From NCBI GenBank assembly GCA_016866255.1, contig VGMY01000022.1, positions 1 to 34,771 on the forward strand: a stretch of DNA of 34,771 bases. Reading direction: 5' to 3'. Positions 1-6,964 of the stretch are shown here, piece by piece. The first letter of the stretch is position 1, and the number at the start of each line of letters is the position of its first letter. The notes under the pieces were generated by a model. It had not been told where the DNA came from, did not search any database, and saw only the letters and a list, made by a program, of their open reading frames with translations. This DNA is from Bacteroidota bacterium (lineage in GTDB: Bacteria; Bacteroidota; Bacteroidia; Flavobacteriales_D; Crocinitomicaceae). Both the position numbers and the translations under genes were made by a program.

Positions 1-487
1 CGAATTTCGCCAAAGACTGGTAAGTATTTTCTTGGTTGGCATTTTGCACTTGATCTCCATTTCTCATTTTCAGTATGTCTTTTTTTAATTGTATCATATT
101 AATCCCGGCATCTTTAATCACGGAACCTAAAGAGTCTTTAGATTGGCATAGGTGGTAAAACAAGGCGTCTACCGCCAAATAGCTATCGCCCCAGGTCTTT
201 AGTTCACTAATGCCGGAACGCAAAACCGTTGAGAGAGCATTCGACGCATGGAGCTCGCCACCGTCAACCTTAGGAAACCGCCCTAAGATTGCGCGAACCG
301 TCGACGTGAGCGCATTTACATTGACGTGCTGTTGTTTCAAAAGGTTGGGAACAACGTCCTTGTCCACTTCCATTAATCCCAGGAAAAGATGGGAGGTTTC
401 CAAAACCTGATGACCGTTTTCCTGAGCCATCAGTTGCGCTTTTTGGAGGGCTTCCTGTGCTCGCGAAGTTAATTTTTCAAAATCCAT
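1..487 (-). CDS. clpB: ATP-dependent chaperone ClpB, N-terminal part (cut by left edge)
   Basis: The minus-strand frame starts at ATG 487 (MDFEKLTSRAQEALQKAQ) and stays open to base 1, so only about the first 162 residues are present. The N-terminal Clp repeat domain is recognisable: an AQENGH segment, then HLFLGLME, then a second half with LAVDALFYHL. It ends in the linker YQSLAKF that leads into the first AAA+ module. ClpB is a hexameric cytoplasmic disaggregase that works with DnaK to rescue aggregated proteins. Both AAA+ modules lie outside the window, so ATPase motifs cannot be checked. The start fits the family's usual N-terminus. The gene is divergent from the LysM gene, with a 156-bp spacer holding repeated GACATTTT elements. 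ClpC or ClpA is less likely because of the MDFxKLT start and the linker. Confidence 0.9.
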   Translation of the reverse strand, partial: MDFEKLTSRAQEALQKAQLMAQENGHQVLETSHLFLGLMEVDKDVVPNLLKQQHVNVNALTSTVRAILGRFPKVDGGELHASNALSTVLRSGISELKTWGDSYLAVDALFYHLCQSKDSLGSVIKDAGINMIQLKKDILKMRNGDQVQNANQENTYQSLAKF

Positions 488-539
488 GCAAATCGTTTGG
501 GCAAGAAGTGACCAAAAATTTCACCAAGCTAATTTCTGC

Positions 540-587
540 GACATTTTGGCTGTTAATCGTTGTTGTTATTGACATTTTGACATTTTT
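540..587. promoter_or_regulatory. Three GACATTTT elements between clpB and the LysM gene
   Basis: The spacer holds GACATTTTG at 540-548, GACATTTTG at 571-579 and GACATTTTT at 579-587; the last two overlap by one base. The offsets are 31 and 8 bp. Read toward clpB they form the repeated unit CAAAATGTC. A repeated short word upstream of a stress chaperone gene suggests a regulator site or part of a stress promoter. No CIRCE-type inverted repeat is present. Assignment to clpB rather than to the divergent LysM gene is inference. Confidence 0.35.
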
Positions 588-643
588 TTGGTAGGAAATG
601 CCCAATTTGAAACCTTCAAACGGACACTTCGTTAGAATGCTTC

Positions 644-1081
644 ATGAAACTCATCCTCATTTTTTTATGCTTCGTTATCCAAACTTGCGAAATGTACGCG
701 TCGCCGAAAAGCCGCTCCGCATCGATTTTATCAAAAGATGATCCTGTTTTAATGCACGAAAACAAGGTTCGTTACATTGTTGTGCGAAAGGAAGATACCT
801 ACTTTAAAATATCCCTCAGAAATGGAATTACCCTAAGGCAATTGTTGCGCTATAACGAATCATTCAAGCACCAGGATGTGCTTCGGGAGGGAGAAAAAAT
901 TTACCTCGATCCACGCAGGTACCGGTCTAAAACTAAAAAAACAATCATCCTCTCAAGAAGGATGAGCCTGCGTGAACTCGCCCAAGAGGAAGCGCTCAAG
1001 CTAAAACCGTTAATGAGGAGAAACAAAGCTTGTTCTGCCGACGAAAAACTGCCGATCGGCAAAGAAATCCAACTTCGCTAG
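644..1081 (+). CDS. Small secreted protein with tandem LysM-like domains
   Basis: A 145-aa protein with a hydrophobic signal sequence (MKLILIFLCFVIQTC, cut probably near residues 15-20). Residues about 43-90 match a LysM fold (YIVVRKEDTYFKIS, then GITLRQLLRYN, then LREGEKIYLDPRR), and a shorter second LysM-like half follows at about 98-145. LysM domains bind peptidoglycan or chitin. The wording resembles the C-terminal LysM pair of Bacteroidota endo-beta-N-acetylglucosaminidases, but no catalytic domain is present here. It is likely periplasmic or surface-located and cell-wall binding. The second half is rich in Lys and Arg. A lipoprotein reading is possible through the Cys at residue 15, but the lipobox (IQTC) is poor. 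Confidence 0.6.
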   Translation: MKLILIFLCFVIQTCEMYASPKSRSASILSKDDPVLMHENKVRYIVVRKEDTYFKISLRNGITLRQLLRYNESFKHQDVLREGEKIYLDPRRYRSKTKKTIILSRRMSLRELAQEEALKLKPLMRRNKACSADEKLPIGKEIQLR

Positions 1082-1132
1082 CGAAGAGCATGTGGGGTGT
1101 CGTAGTGAGGCAACCTAAAAATACCTTTTTGG

Positions 1133-1456
1133 TTAAAGATCGATGCCCAATTTTTCATTCGAATAACACCTCATAGCTTCATGACGCCAAACATCGCTTT
1201 CTTTAGGCAGAACATAATATAAAGCCGCTTCTTTAAACAAAATAATCCTACTCCTTGTGATATTGAGCGAGAGGCTCATCTTATTTTCCTGAGCAAAGAT
1301 TGGTTTACATGGAAAGAGTAAAATAGGCAGAATGAGGGACTTTATAAATATGGTCGAGATGTAAGAATTTATTTTGTTCCACCGTATTCTAAAGTGCAAG
1401 GAAAATGCTAAAATCTTGATCGAGTCGTACATAGTGCCTTTAGAAGAGAGCTTCAA
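1133..1456 (-). CDS. Doubtful small hypothetical protein
   Basis: An open frame of 107 codons. I do not recognise the product. Residues about 38-56 (FIKSLILPILLFPCKPIFAQ) look like a signal peptide ending in the FAQ often seen in Bacteroidota, which would leave a mature part of only about 50 residues (from ENKMSLSLNITRSR). The annotated ATG would put a 37-residue basic extension before that signal, and no ATG sits closer, so either the true start is a non-ATG codon or the frame is accidental or decayed. It lacks a recognisable promoter box. Confidence 0.22.
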   Translation of the reverse strand: MKLSSKGTMYDSIKILAFSLHFRIRWNKINSYISTIFIKSLILPILLFPCKPIFAQENKMSLSLNITRSRIILFKEAALYYVLPKESDVWRHEAMRCYSNEKLGIDL

Positions 1457-1692
1457 GGCGAATCACAGAGGAAAAAAAGAGCCAAAAACACAATGATAAA
1501 AACAATTAAATTTGATCGATGTTCAATCCCTTAATTAGCTCTCAAATTTTCCCCACCTTAGGGGTCTGTTTGTCCGATTATTCCAGCAGATTAAGTGCAC
1601 TTTCCTGTCTGTTTAGCACAATGATATTAATAAGCCCGAGCTTCGATTTATCGCTTTACCCGCTATTGCCACACATACTTAGTAAGTAGATC

Positions 1693-1713
1693 ATAATTAA
1701 GTTTCTTAATTAT
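1693..1713. repeat. Perfect AT-rich inverted repeat (9-bp arms, 3-bp loop)
   Basis: ATAATTAAG (1693-1701), TTT, then CTTAATTAT (1705-1713). It lies 44 bp beyond the stop of the minus-strand methyltransferase gene. The stem has only one G-C pair and is not followed by a T-run on either strand, so a classic intrinsic terminator is unlikely. It could be a weak terminator or a protein-binding palindrome. Confidence 0.4.
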
Positions 1714-1756
1714 ATTTAATGCCTGTTTTACTAAACGCATATTTGATTATGCATTA

Positions 1757-2524
1757 TTAGTTCCTTTCAATTACCGCGATATACTGATCGATTTCGGTAT
1801 CATCAAAAGTTTCTGTAATTACCCAGCCTGTCCCTGCCAAAATTTCTGTCAATTCCACTTTCGATACGAATAGATAATCTTTCCACGCAGTGACAAATTG
1901 GCGATACCTAACTCGTACTCTAATTTGTCCGCCTAAACGGCCATTTAGCCTGTTGTCATCAATATAACGCCTGTCGTCATCCATGATAAATGCTTTTCCG
2001 TAGGGGTCTAAAGTTTCGATCAAGATTTTAGCATTTTTCTTGCACATTTTTAGACAGTTGCGGAAAAATCTTTTAGCAATAACCGCATTTTGTAATAGCC
2101 CAAAATTATTGCCCCACATAAAAATGGTATCGAGCTCATTGATTACCTTTTCATCGAGATGCAGTACATCGCAAAGCAGAGCATTGTCCAGGCCCCTTTC
2201 CATACAGATTTTCAATGCCAGCGGTGAGTTGTCCATTCCGGTGATGTCGAGCCCCTGCTCTTGAAAATGAACAGAATGTTTGCCGCCGCCGCAGCCGATA
2301 TCCAACACTTTACCCACTACATGGCTGCTTGCTTCTTTCTGAATATGCGACCATAGCTCAAATTTTTCAGTGTAAGCATCGCTATCGCCGTTTAGGGTAA
2401 AATGTCCGTCTTCCCTTTCAATAATGTCATATCCACCGCCTTTGCCATAAAATGTATCCGCGATGTTATTGCCATAAGCATCTTCATGTGCATCAAGGCC
2501 AACAATTTCTTTGTAATTTTTCAT
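1757..2524 (-). CDS. Class I SAM-dependent methyltransferase
   Basis: A 255-aa cytoplasmic protein. SAM-binding motif I is VLDIGCGGGKH at about residues 73-83, followed by motif II acidic residue in ITGMDNS (about 95-101), a motif near NALLCDVLHLD, and the post-core strand IFMWGNNFGLL. The catalytic target cannot be read from the sequence; the family includes methylases of small molecules, proteins and sugars. The N-terminal 60 residues (DAYGNNIADTFYGKGG, then a FTLNGDSDAY segment) look like a substrate lid. It lies downstream of, and on the same strand as, a TylF-like methyltransferase, with 130 bp between them, so they may share a transcript. ATG 2524 is the only sensible start. Confidence 0.8.
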   Translation of the reverse strand: MKNYKEIVGLDAHEDAYGNNIADTFYGKGGGYDIIEREDGHFTLNGDSDAYTEKFELWSHIQKEASSHVVGKVLDIGCGGGKHSVHFQEQGLDITGMDNSPLALKICMERGLDNALLCDVLHLDEKVINELDTIFMWGNNFGLLQNAVIAKRFFRNCLKMCKKNAKILIETLDPYGKAFIMDDDRRYIDDNRLNGRLGGQIRVRVRYRQFVTAWKDYLFVSKVELTEILAGTGWVITETFDDTEIDQYIAVIERN

Positions 2525-2525
2525 T

Positions 2526-2624
2526 TTAATTCAGTTTGGTATTTTTAACTATAGTTTCTAAATCCTTAACCAATTTTTTACCGCGTGCACAAGCATCCAA
2601 TTCTTGTTGACAACCAAGCAACAT
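2526..2624 (-). CDS. Possible 32-aa small protein, or C-terminal tail remnant
   Basis: A short minus-strand frame from ATG 2624 (MLLGCQQELDACARGKK, then LVKDLETIVKNTKLN, stop TAA 2526-2528), ending 1 bp before the next gene's ATG. The frame is open further upstream without interruption to the TGA stop of the TylF-like gene and is in phase with it, so reading through that stop would add 42 residues, beginning KHSFLGTVAGMLLG. The composition (amphipathic, Lys/Leu rich) looks protein-like. It may be a real small gene, a translated tail, or the remnant of a gene trimmed by deletion. No family is recognised. Confidence 0.25.
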   Translation of the reverse strand: MLLGCQQELDACARGKKLVKDLETIVKNTKLN

Positions 2625-2654
2625 GCCAGCCACTGTACCTAAAAAAGAGTGTTT

Positions 2655-3374
2655 TCATCCGGTTATTTTTATCGCAATTTGATAATAATTATTTACAGCA
2701 CCCAACACTTCGTATTGGACGTAAAAGGCGTTAACCCACTCCGTAAATGCTTTAAATTCGTGTTGCGGAACATTGAACTCATCGAAAAAAATCACATCTC
2801 CGGGACGTAGGTATGGCGTGATTAAGGTAAGGACGTAGAGCGTAGCGGTATACAAATCGGCGTCCATATGGATGACTTTTTTACGGTTGGGATGAAAGTC
2901 CGCCAAAAAAGGGATTAAGGTTTGCTGAAACAAGCCCTGGTAAAATTGATAGCGTGAGTCGTTGATTTCGGGCAAAGATTCCCCGGAACTCATGTCGCCT
3001 TTCTTGAAAGGCCCCCAATCTTCTGGCAACCCGGTAAAGGTGTCAAATCCATAAAACCGAGATTCAGGATGTTTCAACCTTCCGATCCACCAACGAAATG
3101 AGTCCCCTTTTGAAACGCCAAACTCTAAGTAATCAATGGGCTCCTCCAATCCTTCCTGAAAAATCACGTGTTCAAACAACCGCTCCCTTCGAGCATAGTC
3201 GAATTTGAACGAATAAAAATCGTTGTGACCTAATTTTCTATGGTCCTGAATCCACTTGGACAAGGCGGCCATAGAACCGAAAAATGATAATACGTGGGCC
3301 GAAAAAAACCAGTGCCCCCGAAATAGAAAGAAGAAACCTTTCAATTTTCCACGAAGAAATAACAACGGTTTCAT
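2655..3374 (-). CDS. TylF/MycF-like class I SAM methyltransferase
   Basis: A 239-aa protein. Motif I is YLEFGVSKGDSFRWW (about residues 82-96), then FYGFDTFTGLPEDW (107-120), the metal/acid motif VIHMDADLYTATLYVL (167-182), and DVIFFDEF (193-200). This order is that of the TylF/macrocin O-methyltransferase family, whose best-studied members are Mg2+-dependent sugar O-methyltransferases. The substrate here is unknown; a surface-glycan sugar would fit the T9SS-rich setting but is inference. The first 35 residues are hydrophobic and basic and may touch the membrane. A perfect TACCTTTG promoter box ends 5 nt before the ATG. Confidence 0.82.
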   Translation of the reverse strand: MKPLLFLRGKLKGFFFLFRGHWFFSAHVLSFFGSMAALSKWIQDHRKLGHNDFYSFKFDYARRERLFEHVIFQEGLEEPIDYLEFGVSKGDSFRWWIGRLKHPESRFYGFDTFTGLPEDWGPFKKGDMSSGESLPEINDSRYQFYQGLFQQTLIPFLADFHPNRKKVIHMDADLYTATLYVLTLITPYLRPGDVIFFDEFNVPQHEFKAFTEWVNAFYVQYEVLGAVNNYYQIAIKITG

Positions 3375-3379
3375 AGGGT

Positions 3380-3387
3380 CAAAGGTA
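3380..3387 (-). promoter_or_regulatory. Bacteroidetes -7 box TACCTTTG for the TylF-like gene
   Basis: The minus strand reads TACCTTTG, an exact match to TAnnTTTG, followed by ACCCT and then the ATG at 3374. No clear TTG -33 element is found 19-21 bp upstream. A transcript from this box would start at or next to the AUG. Confidence 0.5.
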
Positions 3388-3418
3388 AATATTCAGACAT
3401 TAATGCCTTTAAGTAATC

Positions 3419-4084
3419 TTAAGGATTTTGCGAAAACTTCAACAACCGCAATTTTACGCTTCTCGATATTACCCCGGGATTTATGCCGGGTTTCCCTTCA
3501 GGAATTGGGCATTTTAATTGAGAATAATAGTCTACCCATACCGGATAAAAACTACCTGTCTTAGGGTCCTTGAAGGTCATGGGCTCCAATGTAAAAACCT
3601 CTTTACCATAATTCGCCACTTTAAACGCCTCGTACAGCAACTCACTGCAATAATAACGATCGTTGTTTAACAGGAAAGCGTCATCGTAAGGTTTACCCTT
3701 GAGCGAAATTGCATAGCGAATTGCGCGTTGCAATCCTGCGTCGTCCATCGTTTTTAATCGGGCAGCTTGAATTTTTGAACTGCGCCCAACGAAGTCTCTC
3801 CAAGAGGTAACAACCACTCCTTCCCCTATGGCTTCAATCACCTTTAACGAGTCGCCTTCTTGGATGATCATCGCACAGTGCGAATAATCTTTTCCATGAA
3901 CTCCCTCAGTGACCGCCTCAATGGCATCGCACATGGGCCCGCAATCCAAATCCTGAAATACAATATCTCCGGGTTTTAACACTTTTTCTTGACTGGGAAT
4001 GGTACCTGGACATGTGGTTGTGCTGTTGCAAGAAATCAAGAATAAGGCGGCTGAAAAAACACCGCCAAGTAAACGTTGTGACAT
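3419..4084 (-). CDS. YiiX/DUF830-type permuted papain-like lipoprotein
   Basis: I place the start at ATG 4084, giving 221 aa; an upstream ATG at 4156 adds 24 residues that would hide the signal sequence. The product begins MSQRLLGGVFSAALFLISC, a lipoprotein signal with lipobox LISC and Cys19. The mature part fits the permuted papain-like (NlpC/P60 relative) YiiX group: LKPGDIVFQ at about 36-44, a catalytic-type His in YSHCAMI (His69), and the nucleophile-type Cys in YYCSELLYEA (Cys146). Members are thought to be thiol hydrolases or amidases acting in the envelope; the substrate is unknown. It ends 44 bp before the TylF-like gene on the same strand and is divergent from the DUF6702 gene, 28 bp away. 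Confidence 0.78.
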   Translation of the reverse strand: MSQRLLGGVFSAALFLISCNSTTTCPGTIPSQEKVLKPGDIVFQDLDCGPMCDAIEAVTEGVHGKDYSHCAMIIQEGDSLKVIEAIGEGVVVTSWRDFVGRSSKIQAARLKTMDDAGLQRAIRYAISLKGKPYDDAFLLNNDRYYCSELLYEAFKVANYGKEVFTLEPMTFKDPKTGSFYPVWVDYYSQLKCPIPEGKPGINPGVISRSVKLRLLKFSQNP

Positions 4085-4106
4085 TGGTTCAAAAGTAGTA
4101 ATTTTA
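4076..4106 (+). promoter_or_regulatory. Possible promoter for the DUF6702-M1 peptidase unit
   Basis: TTG at 4076-4078, a 20-bp spacer, then TAATTTTA at 4099-4106, one mismatch from TAnnTTTG. The ATG is 6 bp further on at 4113. The site interleaves with the opposing lipoprotein promoter. Confidence 0.3.
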
Positions 4107-4121
4107 AGGCCTATGAAACAA
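4090..4121 (-). promoter_or_regulatory. Promoter of the YiiX-like lipoprotein gene
   Basis: On the minus strand, TTG (4119-4121), a 21-bp spacer, then an exact -7 box TACTTTTG (4090-4097), then 5 nt and the ATG at 4084. The -33 part lies inside the first codons of the divergent DUF6702 gene, so the two promoters overlap physically and probably compete. Confidence 0.45.
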
Positions 4122-4619
4122 AAAATTTTATTATTTATTGGAAGCATTTGCCTCACTGCAGTGGTGTTTTCCCACGATTACCACTTCGCTTTCTTGGAAA
4201 TGGAATATTACCCGACGGAACAGCAATTTCAAGCATCACTTAAGGTAACTGCTCACGACCTTGCGTTCATCACCTCCAAAAAACACGGCCAAGATTTCAC
4301 CATGGATCAAATCCTACGAACCGATAGTTTGCGGCTGGAATTAGAACAATACGTTCTTTCAGGTTTTAGCCTCTTTCAAAATACCCAACAGGTTTACTTC
4401 AAAGTGGACGGCCATGAATTGACCGAAAACGGAGAATTGGTTTTTTACTTTTCCTCCGAAAACATCGAACGAAATGGTTTATTAACTTTTGCCTTCCCCT
4501 TACTCACGAATTATTTTCCCGACCAACAAAATAAGCTAAATTTCTTAAAGCACGGCAAACACCATACCCTTACCTATCTTGCTACCGATCAGACCAAACA
4601 AATTAACGTAGCCCCATGA
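4113..4619 (+). CDS. DUF6702-type secreted protein
   Basis: I take ATG 4113, giving 168 aa; the longer frame from 3999 runs back through the opposing lipoprotein gene and would bury the signal peptide. It begins MKQKILLFIGSICLTAVVFS, a good signal peptide. The mature part starts HDYHFAFLEMEYYPTEQQ and continues with a beta-rich domain (FQASLKVTAHDLAF), the pattern of the Bacteroidota DUF6702 family. These are small periplasmic proteins of unknown function usually found just upstream of an M1-family peptidase, as here. Its stop overlaps the peptidase start (ATGA at 4616-4619), so the two are very likely translationally coupled and may work together. Confidence 0.7.
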   Translation: MKQKILLFIGSICLTAVVFSHDYHFAFLEMEYYPTEQQFQASLKVTAHDLAFITSKKHGQDFTMDQILRTDSLRLELEQYVLSGFSLFQNTQQVYFKVDGHELTENGELVFYFSSENIERNGLLTFAFPLLTNYFPDQQNKLNFLKHGKHHTLTYLATDQTKQINVAP

Positions 4620-6910
4620 ATAAGTGCCTTTTAACCCTTTGCATTGCAGCATTTTCTACACTGAGTTTCGCTCAAAAGAAATTTGCGCAACTGGATTATG
4701 AGCTTCCCACGCCAAACGAATACCGAAATGCCGCAGGAGCCCCCGGTCATGCGTATTATCAGCAACAAGCCGATTATAAAATGAACCTGGTTTTGGACGA
4801 CAATCTTCAAAAATTAAGCGGAAGCGAGACCATTACCTATACCAATAATTCGCCCGATGCGCTGCCTTACCTCTGGTTGCAATTGGACCAAAACATTTAC
4901 GACGAACATTCGGACACCAAGCTCATTGAAGTGGAAAAAATGGAGGACTTTAAGTCGATTGGAGATATCCAAAAACGCTTTTTTCATTACGATGGCGGTT
5001 TCAATGTTGAGAGCATCACTTCGACTTCAGGTCAAGCCATGAAATATTACATCAATAAAACCATGCTTCGCATTGATTTGTCCACACCGCTTGCGCCTAA
5101 AAACAGCATCAGTTTTATCGTTAAGTGGTGGTATAACATCAACGATCGCATGGCTGTTGGGGGGCGTTCGGGTTACGAGTACTTCGAAAAAGATAAAAAT
5201 TACCTCTACACTTTGGCGCAGTTCTTCCCAAGAATGTGCGTGTACAGCGATGTAACAGGTTGGCAAAACAAACAATTTCTTGGTCGAGGAGAATTCACCC
5301 TTCCCTTTGGCAATTACGAGGTTAACATTACCGTACCTTCCGACCATATTATCGCCGCAACGGGAGAATTACAAAACGGCAACGAGGTTCTTTCGGCAGC
5401 GCAACGCAAACGCTTTGAGCAAGCTAAAAAATCGGATGCTCCAGTGCTGATTGTCACCCAATCAGAGGCTGAATCCGCGGAGAAGGACCCTAAAAATACG
5501 CTAAAAACATGGCGTTTTAAAGCGCGCAATGTACGTGATTTTGCCTTTGCAAGTTCGCGAAAGTTCATCTGGGATGTCCAGAAAGTTACGGTGGGCGGCA
5601 AGGATATCCTTTGCATGTCGTATTATCCCAAAGAAGGCAATCCGTTGTGGGAAAGATACAGCACTAAGCTCGTAGCACACACCATTAAAACCTATTCAAA
5701 ATACACCGTGGATTACCCCTATCCGGTAGCCATATCGGTTCACTCGAAATGGATTGGCATGGAATACCCCATGATTTGCTTTAACGGGGGGCGTCCAGAA
5801 GAAGACGGAACGTATTCAGAAGGTGAAAAATACGGCATGTGGGGAGTTATTATCCACGAGGTTGGTCATAACTTTTTTCCCATGATCATCAATTCCGACG
5901 AACGTCAATGGACGTGGATGGACGAAGGACTCAACACCTTCGTACAATACCTTACTGAACAGGAATGGGAACGAGGTTATCCTTCTCGACGAGGACCTGC
6001 ACACATGATTGCGGATTACATGCGAGGGGATCAAAAATTCATATCTCCGATCATGACGAACTCGGAATCCATTTTCCAGTTTGGAAACAATGCTTACGGA
6101 AAACCAGCAACCGGCTTGAATATTTTACGCGAAACCATCATGGGTCGTGAGTTATTCGACTATGCGTTTAAAACCTATTGTGAACGTTGGAAATTCAAAC
6201 ACCCGAGTCCTGCCGACTTCTTCCGGACCATGGAAGACGCATCAGCAGTTGATCTTGATTGGTTTTGGCGGGGTTGGTTCTATGGAACACAACCGGTTGA
6301 CATAGCCATCAAAGAAGTCAAATGGTTACAATTGAACACTCAAAATCCTACCACAGAAAAAGCGTTTCTAAAAGAACAAGCCAGCGGAAAAGATGTACAC
6401 ATTGGTTTCGCACGAAATGAGCAATCCATCAAAGAAACCGTCAATGAGCGCGATTCTTTAATCGACGACTACTACGGAAAGCGCGACATCTACCTCGTTG
6501 ACGCCTTAGACCGGCAAGAATATGAGGATTTCAAAACCAAAACCAGCGCGAAAGATTTAGCGCTCCTGAATTCAGGCAAACATTTTTACGAGGTGAATTT
6601 CGAAAATGTCGGCGGGATGGTAATGCCGCTGATTTTGCGTTTTACCTTTATTGATGAAAGCACCGAAGTACAGCGCATACCTGTTGAAATATGGCGTCAA
6701 TACGAGGATAAAGTTTCCAAAGTCTTTATTTTCGATAAAGAAGTAAAAGAAATACGTTTAGATCCTTTTCTGGAAACTGCTGACGTTGACTTCAATAATA
6801 ACACCTGGCCCGAGGTAGTTCAACCTTCTCGTTACCAACTATTTAAACAAAACCCCTCGAAGGATAACCCTATGCAACGGCAGAAAAAAGTGGACGCCAT
6901 TAAAAATTAG
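4616..6910 (+). CDS. M1-family zinc metallopeptidase (gluzincin aminopeptidase type)
   Basis: 764 aa with signal peptide MNKCLLTLCIAAFSTLSFAQ. Residues about 50-250 are the M1 beta-sandwich (SGSETITYTNNSPDALPYLW). The catalytic zinc site is complete: HEVGH with His414, Glu415 and His418, and Glu437 in WMDEGLNTF, which gives HExxH-X18-E. A GMEYP segment at about 380 stands where M1 enzymes have their substrate-binding GxMEN-like loop. The C-terminal 250 residues are a beta-rich extension with an acidic and basic linker. M1 enzymes remove N-terminal residues from peptides; this one would act in the periplasm or outside. No T9SS tail is seen. It overlaps the DUF6702 gene by 4 nt. Confidence 0.88.
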   Translation: MNKCLLTLCIAAFSTLSFAQKKFAQLDYELPTPNEYRNAAGAPGHAYYQQQADYKMNLVLDDNLQKLSGSETITYTNNSPDALPYLWLQLDQNIYDEHSDTKLIEVEKMEDFKSIGDIQKRFFHYDGGFNVESITSTSGQAMKYYINKTMLRIDLSTPLAPKNSISFIVKWWYNINDRMAVGGRSGYEYFEKDKNYLYTLAQFFPRMCVYSDVTGWQNKQFLGRGEFTLPFGNYEVNITVPSDHIIAATGELQNGNEVLSAAQRKRFEQAKKSDAPVLIVTQSEAESAEKDPKNTLKTWRFKARNVRDFAFASSRKFIWDVQKVTVGGKDILCMSYYPKEGNPLWERYSTKLVAHTIKTYSKYTVDYPYPVAISVHSKWIGMEYPMICFNGGRPEEDGTYSEGEKYGMWGVIIHEVGHNFFPMIINSDERQWTWMDEGLNTFVQYLTEQEWERGYPSRRGPAHMIADYMRGDQKFISPIMTNSESIFQFGNNAYGKPATGLNILRETIMGRELFDYAFKTYCERWKFKHPSPADFFRTMEDASAVDLDWFWRGWFYGTQPVDIAIKEVKWLQLNTQNPTTEKAFLKEQASGKDVHIGFARNEQSIKETVNERDSLIDDYYGKRDIYLVDALDRQEYEDFKTKTSAKDLALLNSGKHFYEVNFENVGGMVMPLILRFTFIDESTEVQRIPVEIWRQYEDKVSKVFIFDKEVKEIRLDPFLETADVDFNNNTWPEVVQPSRYQLFKQNPSKDNPMQRQKKVDAIKN

Positions 6911-6964
6911 GGTAATAGCGTCTCAATTGACAACGAAAATCATTAACTTTCGTCTACCAAATCG

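Larger units (their letters stand above)
1082..1756. other. AT-rich, gene-poor spacer
   Basis: This stretch separates the LysM gene from the convergent methyltransferase gene. It holds one weak open frame on the minus strand (1133-1456, listed separately) and an AT-rich palindrome (1693-1713). I see no RNA gene, no transposase remnant and no convincing terminator in the remainder (1457-1692). Confidence 0.5.

Noticed and set aside
1663..1740. A 25-codon minus-strand frame (MRLVKQALNIIKKLNYDLLT) in the AT-rich gap
   Set aside because: Too short, AT-rich, overlaps the palindrome, and has no promoter box or relative that I can name.
3999..4112. N-terminal extension of the DUF6702 gene by 38 codons
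   Set aside because: It would overlap the divergent lipoprotein gene and place the signal peptide inside the protein; ATG 4113 is better.
4085..4156. N-terminal extension of the YiiX-like lipoprotein gene by 24 codons
   Set aside because: It would bury a clear lipoprotein signal (LISC) and its codons run past the exact promoter box.
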